Source: Candidatus Zixiibacteriota bacterium
GTDB taxonomy: Bacteria; Zixibacteria; MSB-5A5; SM1-73
Assembly (NCBI GenBank): GCA_020341875.1
Contig: CP070839.1
Location: 2,184,892-2,192,782, forward strand
Direction of reading: 5' to 3'
Length of the DNA stretch: 7,891 nucleotides
Position numbers and translations under genes: made by a program. This document shows, piece after piece, positions 1 through 5,429 of the stretch (position 1 is the first letter of the stretch; the number at the start of each line of letters is the position of its first letter). The notes under the pieces are model-generated. The model was not told where the DNA came from. It ran no database searches and saw only the letters and a list, made by a program, of their open reading frames with translations.

Positions 1-678
1 CTGGAGGCGGGCTGCGGCTTCGTCAATTGCATTCCGGTCTTCATCGCCAGGGAGAAATATTTGCAGAAGCGCTTCATCGATCGGGGCCTGCCGGTGATCG
101 GGGACGACATCAAGTCGCAGGTGGGCGCCACCATCGCTCATCGCGTGTTGACCCGGCTATTCCGCGACAGGGGAGTGAAACTCCAGAGAACGTCACAGTT
201 GAACGTGGGGGGGAATACCGACTTTTTGAATATGCTGGAGAGATCACGGCTTGAATCGAAGAAGATATCCAAGACCGATGCGGTCACCTCGCAGCTGGAT
301 TACGATCTGGGGAGCGACAACGTGCATATCGGGCCCTCGGACTACGTGGCCTGGCTGACCGACAGAAAGTGGGCTTACATCAGGATGGAGGGCCAAACGT
401 TCGGCGACGTCCCCTTAAACGTGGAGTTTAAGTTAGAGGTGTGGGACTCACCCAACTCCGCCGGGGTGGTGATTGACGCGGTGAGATGCTGCAAGCTGGC
501 CCTAAATCACAAACTCTCGGGAGCCATCGACGCTCCCTCCGCCTATTTCATGAAATCACCGCCCAAGCAGTATACCGACGAGGAAGCTCGCGTCATGACC
601 GAGGAGTTCATAAAGAAGCATGCCAGGAAGGTGAAGAAGACCGTCTCGTCGAAAAGCAAAAGATCGGTGAAAAGATAA
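1..678 (+). CDS. ino1: myo-inositol-1-phosphate synthase, C-terminal part (5' end outside window)
   Basis: This enzyme converts D-glucose 6-phosphate to 1L-myo-inositol 1-phosphate in the cytoplasm using bound NAD+, the entry step to inositol lipids and inositol solutes. The reading frame is open from base 1, so the true start lies upstream; 225 residues are visible, roughly the last 60% of a typical ~365-residue bacterial/archaeal-type protein. Family landmarks, in fragment numbering: VNCIP (8-12), the active-site stretch GDDIKSQVGAT (34-44), QLNVGGNTDFLN (66-77), ESKKISKT (85-92) and KLEVWDSPNSAG (144-155). The lysines of these blocks match the catalytic and phosphate-binding lysines known for the family. 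The last ~20 residues are very lysine/arginine-rich, a likely disordered tail. It ends at TAA 676-678, with a terminator-like hairpin 33 bases beyond, so it is probably the last gene of its unit. Whether the product feeds phosphatidylinositol or another compound cannot be told here. Confidence 0.95.
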   Translation: MEAGCGFVNCIPVFIAREKYLQKRFIDRGLPVIGDDIKSQVGATIAHRVLTRLFRDRGVKLQRTSQLNVGGNTDFLNMLERSRLESKKISKTDAVTSQLDYDLGSDNVHIGPSDYVAWLTDRKWAYIRMEGQTFGDVPLNVEFKLEVWDSPNSAGVVIDAVRCCKLALNHKLSGAIDAPSAYFMKSPPKQYTDEEARVMTEEFIKKHARKVKKTVSSKSKRSVKR

Positions 679-710
679 GAGCCCATCTGCAAACGAGATG
701 AAGAATTCCA

Positions 711-751
711 GGGAGGTGGTTGGATCCACAGGCCACCTCTTTGTTTTCTCT
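711..751 (+). terminator. Probable intrinsic terminator after ino1
   Basis: GGGAGGTGG (711-719) pairs with CCACCTCTT (733-741): seven Watson-Crick pairs plus two G-U pairs at the base, around a 13-base loop. It is followed by a T-rich run (TGTTTTCTCT, 742-751). The position 33 bases after the ino1 stop and before the thymidylate kinase start fits transcription termination. The T tract is interrupted and the loop is large, so efficiency is uncertain. The left arm also looks like a Shine-Dalgarno sequence, but the TTG that follows it (720-722) is too close to be its start codon. Confidence 0.5.
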
Positions 752-768
752 CAGACCAACCCAATGGC

Positions 769-773
769 GGGAG
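769..773 (+). promoter_or_regulatory. Ribosome binding site deciding the tmk start
   Basis: GGGAG lies six bases before the ATG at 780, the usual spacing. This supports ATG 780 over the in-frame TTG at 720, which sits in the loop of the terminator hairpin directly after its left arm and would add 20 residues unlike the family's N-terminus. Confidence 0.6.
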
Positions 774-779
774 TCAGAT

Positions 780-1436
780 ATGGCTGGTCTTTTGATAACC
801 CTTGAAGGAATAGACTCGTGCGGGAAAACCACTCAGGCGCGGAAACTTGCCTCCTACCTCCGTAAGAGAGGATACGGCGTGCTCCTGACCAGGGAGCCGG
901 GCGGAGACAGGATTGCCGAAAAGGTCCGAAGAATCCTCCTGAGCAAGACCAACTCTGAGATGACCGACTTAACCGAGCTCCTGCTGTACCAGGCCAGCAG
1001 GTCACAACTTACCGAGAGAACCATTCGGCCGGCCCTGAGAGCGGGCCGGGTGGTCATCTGCGACAGGTACTCAGACTCCAGCTTAGCCTATCAGGGCTAT
1101 GGCAGAGGCTTAAGCAAGATCGTAATCAAGCAGCTGAATCGGATCGCCTCTCTCGGAATCGTGCCGGATCTGACCATACTCATAGACGTGCCTGTCAGGA
1201 CCTCCCTGGAGAGGAAGAGAAAGGAAAAGACAGGACGGGATCGATTGGAAAAGGAGAGATTCGAGTTCCACCGAAGGATAGGAGAAGGATTCCTGGCCAT
1301 AGCCCGGCAGAATAGAAGAAGAATAAAGGTGGTGGACGGAAGGGAGGACATCGAGCGGACCTGGCGAAAGGTGAGGAAGGTGGTGGATGCCTTTTTGGGC
1401 AAATCAGACAGCACCAGAAAAAGACCTCGCAGGTAA
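780..1436 (+). CDS. tmk: Thymidylate kinase (dTMP kinase)
   Basis: It phosphorylates dTMP to dTDP with ATP, an essential cytoplasmic step of dTTP synthesis. The protein has 218 residues, the usual size. Visible landmarks: the P-loop GIDSCGKTT (10-18), the TREPGG segment (37-42) that helps bind dTMP, the DRY motif in CDRYSDSSLAYQG (94-106), PDLTILIDV (129-137) before the lid, and a lid with RKRKEKTGRDRLE (145-157). Basic residues lie in the lid and not in the P-loop, as in the E. coli-type (type II) enzymes; human-type P-loops carry an arginine. The P-loop has Ser-Cys where most bacterial homologues have Gly plus a small residue, a conservative variation. The C-terminus ends in a basic stretch (RKRPRR). 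The gene stands apart from its neighbours: a hairpin precedes it and a 201-base gap follows. In many bacteria tmk neighbours holB, which is not seen here. Confidence 0.95.
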   Translation: MAGLLITLEGIDSCGKTTQARKLASYLRKRGYGVLLTREPGGDRIAEKVRRILLSKTNSEMTDLTELLLYQASRSQLTERTIRPALRAGRVVICDRYSDSSLAYQGYGRGLSKIVIKQLNRIASLGIVPDLTILIDVPVRTSLERKRKEKTGRDRLEKERFEFHRRIGEGFLAIARQNRRRIKVVDGREDIERTWRKVRKVVDAFLGKSDSTRKRPRR

Positions 1437-1637
1437 GCCGGGAGGAGAACCTTCTCTTTATCCTAAATACTGTGAAAATCCCTCTTTTCAGATGCCCGAA
1501 AGATTGGATCCCACCGGAGACGGGACTCGATGAGCAGACGCCCATACGGGCTCGTCTGAGCTCCCGTCTGGGAGCGGTGCGGGATCTGAGACCGCCGATG
1601 ACGGAAATCAAATCAGCGAAATCTCTGGAGGTCGAAT
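1437..1637 (+). other. Non-coding gap with two adjacent hairpins upstream of the S41 protease
   Basis: These 201 bases hold no convincing gene. A weak 6-bp hairpin (1443-1458, with one G-U pair) follows tmk and could be a poor terminator. Further on, AGACGCCC (1536-1543) pairs with GGGC..GTCT (1548-1557), with a 2-base bulge and the loop ATAC. Immediately after, GCTCCC (1560-1565) pairs with GGGAGC (1570-1575) around the loop GTCT. The pair of hairpins lies about 60 bases before the protease start and is not followed by a T tract, so a leader RNA role is as likely as termination. No clear sigma-70 promoter was seen. Confidence 0.4.
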
Positions 1638-3320
1638 ATGCTTGGGGAATACGTGAAAATTAGAAAATCAGCTCTCTTCGCGGGGGTGGCCATCATCGCT
1701 CTTCTAATCGGGGGGCTGGTCTATGCCCTCGCCGATAACCTCTATACCAGTCTTGAGGAATTCGCCCAAGTGGCCTCGGTGGTCGGCTCCCACTACATGG
1801 AGGACGTTGATTCCGAGGACCTGATCAGGGCCGGAATCAAGGGAATGCTGGAGACTCTGGATCCATATTCTGAGTATCTGGACCCAAAAAGACATCAGGC
1901 CCTCTTGGAGCACACCCACGGACAGTTTGAGGGGTTGGGAATCGAGATCACCATCAAGGACGGCTGGCTTACAGTCATCTCGCCTCTGGAGGATACTCCC
2001 GCCGAGAGAATGGGAATACAGGCGGGCGACCGGATCATCGAGATCGAGGGGATCTCCACCGAGGGCATCCCCGCGGAGGAGGCTGTGGCTAAACTCAGAG
2101 GGAAGAAGGGAACCATGGTTAACATAACCATCGAAAGGGAGGGGATCAGAGAGCCGATGGGTTACACCATCGAGCGAGACGTGATCTCGCTCCGGGCCGT
2201 TCCTTACTTTGGGGTGGCTCCAGGCGGAATCGGCTACGTCAGGCTGAATCGCTTCTCCGACATCTCATCCGACGAGCTTAAGGAAGCGGTGAGTGACCTT
2301 CTGCAAGAAGACATCAAGGGATTGATCCTGGATTTGAGGGGCAATCCCGGCGGTCTTCTGACTCAAGCCGTTGCGGTCGCCAGCGTCTTCCTCGAGCCCG
2401 ACAGGCTGGTGGTGGAGACCAAGGGGAAGGCGAAAAGCCAGAACAAGCAGTTCCATTCCTTCGGCAAACCTCTGTATCCCGATCTTCCTTTGGCAGTACT
2501 GGTGGACGGGGGTTCGGCCTCAGGATCGGAGATCGTGGCCGGGGCCATTCAGGATTGGGACCGGGGAGTGATAATCGGGGATACCACCTTCGGAAAAGGA
2601 TTGGTGCAGAACGTGATCCAGCTCAAAGATGGGGCGGGCTTGAAGCTATCCACCGCCAAATACCTTATCCCCTCTGGGAGAAGCATCCAGAGACTGGAGG
2701 AGTTGTCTGGCACCATATCTTCCCTGGAGACCGACATCGACGAGGAAACGGGCGCTCCGGATTCAAGCCGCGCTAAGCACAGATTTTTCACCAAGGGCGG
2801 GCGGGTGGTTTACGGTGGTGGCGGAATCACACCGGACCTCATCGTGCCCCATGAGCGGCTTTCGCCCCTGGAGTATAATCTGTTGGCCAAGCTGTCGTTC
2901 TTCGATTTCGCCGTCCATTACACCGCAACTCATCCCGATATGCCGAAGGGCCTTGAGGTGGACGACGCTATGCTCTCGGAATTCAAGCAGTTCCTGGAGA
3001 GCAAAGATTTCACCTACCAGACGTCGTCGGAGGTGGAACTGGAAGAACTTAAGGAGGCAGTGAAAGAGGAAGAGGCTACGGAGAAAATAACCGGACCAAT
3101 ACAGGATTTGGAGGAGCTTCTGAGGGCGGAGAAGGAAAAGAACTTCGAACGGTCCCGGGAGTATATAAGCTCTGAAATCAAGGAGAATATCCTGGTCAAG
3201 CTTTACGGACAGAGCGCCAAGTATGAGGGTGTGTGGTTTGAGCATCATCCACAGATCAGGAGAGCAATTCAGTTGCTCTCTAATCCTGGGGAGTACAAGA
3301 GACTGCTGACTTCAGGATGA
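1638..3320 (+). CDS. ctpA: Membrane-anchored carboxyl-terminal processing protease, S41 family with PDZ domain
   Basis: A 560-residue serine protease that cleaves C-terminal ends of envelope proteins on the outer face of the cytoplasmic membrane. Residues 11-32 form one hydrophobic segment after a short basic N-terminus (a signal anchor or uncleaved signal peptide). Residues ~40-90 contain the conserved LDPYSEYLDP block, ~95-180 form a PDZ domain (GLGIEI; AGDRIIEIEG at 129-138), and ~195-350 the S41 core. The expected catalytic serine is Ser295 in GSASGSE (292-298), with Lys320 and Gln324 in GKGLVQ completing the Ser/Lys/Gln set. GRVVYGGGGITPDL (388-401) is typical of the family. Residues ~405-560 form a charged, mostly helical C-terminal extension of unknown role. 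GGAGGT (1627-1632), five bases before ATG 1638, supports the start. It appears monocistronic: a 201-base gap precedes it and a hairpin follows. The natural substrate is not evident from the neighbours. Confidence 0.95.
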   Translation: MLGEYVKIRKSALFAGVAIIALLIGGLVYALADNLYTSLEEFAQVASVVGSHYMEDVDSEDLIRAGIKGMLETLDPYSEYLDPKRHQALLEHTHGQFEGLGIEITIKDGWLTVISPLEDTPAERMGIQAGDRIIEIEGISTEGIPAEEAVAKLRGKKGTMVNITIEREGIREPMGYTIERDVISLRAVPYFGVAPGGIGYVRLNRFSDISSDELKEAVSDLLQEDIKGLILDLRGNPGGLLTQAVAVASVFLEPDRLVVETKGKAKSQNKQFHSFGKPLYPDLPLAVLVDGGSASGSEIVAGAIQDWDRGVIIGDTTFGKGLVQNVIQLKDGAGLKLSTAKYLIPSGRSIQRLEELSGTISSLETDIDEETGAPDSSRAKHRFFTKGGRVVYGGGGITPDLIVPHERLSPLEYNLLAKLSFFDFAVHYTATHPDMPKGLEVDDAMLSEFKQFLESKDFTYQTSSEVELEELKEAVKEEEATEKITGPIQDLEELLRAEKEKNFERSREYISSEIKENILVKLYGQSAKYEGVWFEHHPQIRRAIQLLSNPGEYKRLLTSG

Positions 3321-3359
3321 TTCCGTTGTCCAGAGGTTCTTTGATTCACTTGAAACGTT

Positions 3360-3385
3360 GGTTCGGGGTGTCGCCACCCCGAACC
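3360..3385 (+). terminator. Strong hairpin after the S41 protease, probable terminator
   Basis: GGTTCGGGGTG (3360-3370) and CACCCCGAACC (3375-3385) form a perfect 11-bp stem with a 4-base loop, TCGC. It lies 39 bases after the protease stop. The following bases (TTAGTCTTCATG) are only weakly T-rich, so this may terminate inefficiently, protect the 3' end of the mRNA, or be a copy of a dispersed palindromic repeat. No second copy occurs in this window. Confidence 0.5.
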
Positions 3386-3446
3386 TTAGTCTTCATGCAC
3401 TTGAGAATCCGGGAGCCGTATCGGTTCTGAAAGAAGCGAGTAGAAA

Positions 3447-4235
3447 ATGTCCGATTATCTCTTCATGCTGGCAGGGGGAACTCTCGCCGGGCTTCTGGGT
3501 TCGATCCTGGGGTTAGGAGGCGGGATCCTGATCATTCCCATGCTGACCCTGGTTTTCGGGGTTCCGATGAGGGAGGCCATCGGAGCCTCCTTGGTCTGCG
3601 TGATCGCCACCTCCTCCGGTGCGGCCAGCCTGTACGTACGACGGCGTCTCTGCGACGTGCGATTGGGGATGACCTTAGAGCTGGCCACCACGCTGGGCGC
3701 CGTTGTGGGAGGCGTGATAGCAGGATTGCTGAATGCTCAGACCTTATCCATCCTCTTCTCGGTGCTGCTGATCTACACGGCCTGGACCATGCTACGGAAA
3801 AGAGAGGTGGTGGAAAGCAGGGGCGCTTCGAGCAGCGGAGGCACCTCGTACAAGGTTGCCCATCTTCCTTTGGGTATGGGCGCCTCTTTCTTCGCCGGAA
3901 ACGTCTCCGGGCTTCTGGGTGTGGGAGGAGGAATAGTCAAGGTCCCGGTGATGTACACGATGATGGGAGTACCGCTCAAGACCGCGCTGGCCACCAGCAA
4001 TTTCATGATCGGGGTGACCGCCAGCGCCGGCGCATTCGTCTATTTTTCCCGGGGCGAGGTTCATCCGCTGGTGGCCGGCTCCACCATGTTGGGAGCCTTC
4101 CTGGGGGCAACCCTGGGATCGCGTCTGCTCCCCAAAATCAGGGCCGAGTACCTAAAGAAGGCCTTCGTCCTTGTTCTGATATATCTGTCTCTGGAGATGC
4201 TCTTTAAAGGGTTGGGTCTCCGTCTCGCATTCTAA
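3447..4235 (+). CDS. TSUP-family membrane permease (TauE/SafE)
   Basis: A polytopic inner-membrane protein of 262 residues in the TSUP (formerly DUF81) family, whose members move sulfite, sulfonates, sulfoacetate and other small anions. The two-fold internal repeat typical of the family is plain: GLGGG with a proline five residues on (22-31) recurs as GVGGG plus proline (158-167), each at the start of one half. About eight hydrophobic segments can be drawn, four on each side of a hydrophilic loop at ~117-138 that is rich in Ser, Gly and charged residues. The length is typical. The start ATG 3447 has only a weak purine-rich stretch (AAGAAGCGAG) before it; the protein starts right at the first membrane helix, as in homologues. 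The next gene begins 6 bases after the stop, so the two are very likely cotranscribed. The substrate cannot be read from the sequence, and no sulfur-metabolism gene lies nearby. Confidence 0.92.
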   Translation: MSDYLFMLAGGTLAGLLGSILGLGGGILIIPMLTLVFGVPMREAIGASLVCVIATSSGAASLYVRRRLCDVRLGMTLELATTLGAVVGGVIAGLLNAQTLSILFSVLLIYTAWTMLRKREVVESRGASSSGGTSYKVAHLPLGMGASFFAGNVSGLLGVGGGIVKVPVMYTMMGVPLKTALATSNFMIGVTASAGAFVYFSRGEVHPLVAGSTMLGAFLGATLGSRLLPKIRAEYLKKAFVLVLIYLSLEMLFKGLGLRLAF

Positions 4236-4241
4236 AAGGCT

Positions 4242-4598
4242 ATGAGAGACAAAAAAGAAAAAACCTTGAGTTACGTTAGCACCATCCTTCTGATCGGCTC
4301 CTTTTGTGCCGCAGGACTGCTGGTACTGGGTCTCGGCCTGTCGTTTTTTCAGACGCAACCTCAGGCTGATATCACCGCGTCGCCCGGTTTTTCGCTCTCC
4401 AAATCGATTGGGTCCCTTCTTAGAGGAGAACCGACCGCAGTTATCAATTTGGGGATCCTGGTGATGATGCTGACCCCTTTCTTGAGAGTGGTCGTGGCTG
4501 CTTTCTCCTTTCTCCTGGAGAAGGACTTAACCTATGCTTCTGTGGCTTTCGGGGTCATGCTGATACTGCTGTTTACCATGCTGCCAACCCTGTTTTGA
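4242..4598 (+). CDS. DUF1634 small membrane protein, partner of the TSUP permease
   Basis: A 118-residue integral membrane protein with a short basic N-terminus and three hydrophobic segments (about 11-35, 66-91 and 96-117). The loop at 36-65 contains the LSKSIGSLLRGEP-like stretch before the second helix. Size, helix layout and the GILVMMLTPFLRVVVA-type second helix match the DUF1634 family, whose genes commonly lie directly after a TauE/SafE permease; that neighbour is present here, 6 bases upstream. The short AAAAGG just before ATG 4242 overlaps the permease stop codon, suggesting translational coupling. I infer that it is an accessory subunit or regulator of the permease, but no biochemical role is established that I know of. 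No catalytic motif is visible. Confidence 0.85.
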   Translation: MRDKKEKTLSYVSTILLIGSFCAAGLLVLGLGLSFFQTQPQADITASPGFSLSKSIGSLLRGEPTAVINLGILVMMLTPFLRVVVAAFSFLLEKDLTYASVAFGVMLILLFTMLPTLF

Positions 4599-4648
4599 TG
4601 CCGGAAGCCAAATCAACCGCTTCGCCGTAACGTAATCAACGCGTGAAT

Positions 4649-5350
4649 ATGAAGTACTCAGAATCACCTTTAGTCTTAGTCGACTTCGATGGAACCATTG
4701 CTCAAAATGACGTGGGCGCCCTTCTGTTCAAGACCTTCTCGAAAGAGGAAAGCCGGAAGATCGTCTCTTTATGGCTCAAAGGAGAAATCAACTCTAAGGA
4801 GTGCCTCCAGAGAGAATGTGAGCTGACAAGGATCAGCAGATCGGAGTTGAGAAAATTCGCCCTCTCCCAAAAAATCGATGGAAAATTTCCCGCTTTTGTC
4901 GATCTCTGTAATAGGGAGAAGATGAGCCTGGCCATCCTGAGTGATGGCCTGGACTTTTACATAGAGTTGATTCTGAGGAAATACGGATTAGGCAAGCTTC
5001 CCTTTTTCTCTAACCTCCTCAGATTTGAAGGCAGGAAGCTGAAACCCGAGTTCCCCTACTTTGATCGAGGCTGCGGAAGGTGCGGAAACTGCAAGAGATT
5101 TCATCTGAAAAACTTGAAAAGAACGAAACAGAAGGTCGTATACATCGGTGACGGGCTTTCGGATAAGTGTGCGGTAACGGAGGCGGATTTCGTCTTCGCC
5201 AAGGATGATCTGCGCAGGTTCTGCGAAAAAGAAGATATCAAGCACTACCCGTTTCACAATTTTGGAGACATCATTCAGACGTTTGGCCATCGCATTTTAG
5301 ACCGGCGGAGATCCATCGCCAGCTCAGGTGAGGGCGCCCGCGGAGCATGA
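4649..5350 (+). CDS. HAD superfamily subfamily IB phosphatase, MtnX-like
   Basis: A soluble phosphatase of 233 residues from ATG 4649, or 235 from GTG 4643; neither start has a clear ribosome binding site. Residue numbers below count from the GTG. HAD motif I is VDFDGT (13-18), with Asp14 the expected nucleophile and Asp16 the general acid/base. Motif II is the serine of ILSDG (98-102), motif III probably lies in the lysines near 132-134, and motif IV is GDGLSD (169-174), with Asp170 and Asp174 for Mg2+. The helical cap at ~19-95 is of type C1 as in phosphoserine phosphatase. A Cys cluster, GCGRCGNCK (143-151), matches the position of the Cys-rich stretch in MtnX (2-hydroxy-3-keto-5-methylthiopentenyl-1-phosphate phosphatase, methionine salvage). 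No other methionine-salvage gene is nearby, so the substrate is open. The gene is AT-richer than its neighbours (about 46% G+C over five hand-counted lines), which may mark a different history. Confidence 0.88.
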   Translation: MKYSESPLVLVDFDGTIAQNDVGALLFKTFSKEESRKIVSLWLKGEINSKECLQRECELTRISRSELRKFALSQKIDGKFPAFVDLCNREKMSLAILSDGLDFYIELILRKYGLGKLPFFSNLLRFEGRKLKPEFPYFDRGCGRCGNCKRFHLKNLKRTKQKVVYIGDGLSDKCAVTEADFVFAKDDLRRFCEKEDIKHYPFHNFGDIIQTFGHRILDRRRSIASSGEGARGA

Positions 5351-5387
5351 GCAGACCTTGGTATCGTATCGTTATTAGCGCCTGACG

Positions 5388-5406
5388 GCTCTCCTTTAAG
5401 GTGAGC
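5388..5406. promoter_or_regulatory. Imperfect 19-base palindrome upstream of the nucleotidyltransferase gene
   Basis: GCTCTCCTTTAAGGTGAGC is symmetric around its central T with a single mismatch (positions 5 and 15 of the 19). Almost no loop is possible, so as nucleic acid it resembles a dyad protein-binding site more than an RNA hairpin. It lies 23 bases before the start codon of the next gene and could be an operator. A single copy of this length can arise by chance. Confidence 0.25.
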
Positions 5407-5429
5407 AATTCTGAGGGAGAAAAAGATTT

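Noticed and set aside
61..678. TTG at 61 as the start of the inositol-phosphate synthase gene
   Set aside because: The same frame is open to base 1 and encodes the family block VNCIP upstream of it, so the gene is cut by the window edge and not short.
720..779. Extended tmk start at TTG 720
   Set aside because: It would add 20 residues before the conserved start, lies in the terminator hairpin, and its ribosome-binding-like string is directly adjacent with no spacing. ATG 780 has a proper site.
1195..1611. 138-codon minus-strand frame
   Set aside because: It is antisense to thymidylate kinase and the adjoining gap, with an Arg/Ser/Phe-rich translation and no family resemblance.
1472..1663. 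63-codon frame beginning GTG between tmk and the protease gene
   Set aside because: It has no ribosome binding site at usable distance, runs through both hairpins, overlaps the well-supported protease start by 26 bases, and resembles no family I know.
2763..3248. 161-codon minus-strand frame
   Set aside because: It lies opposite the C-terminal extension of the protease, which is read in the same frame as the catalytic core; the antisense product shows only a leucine-rich shadow.
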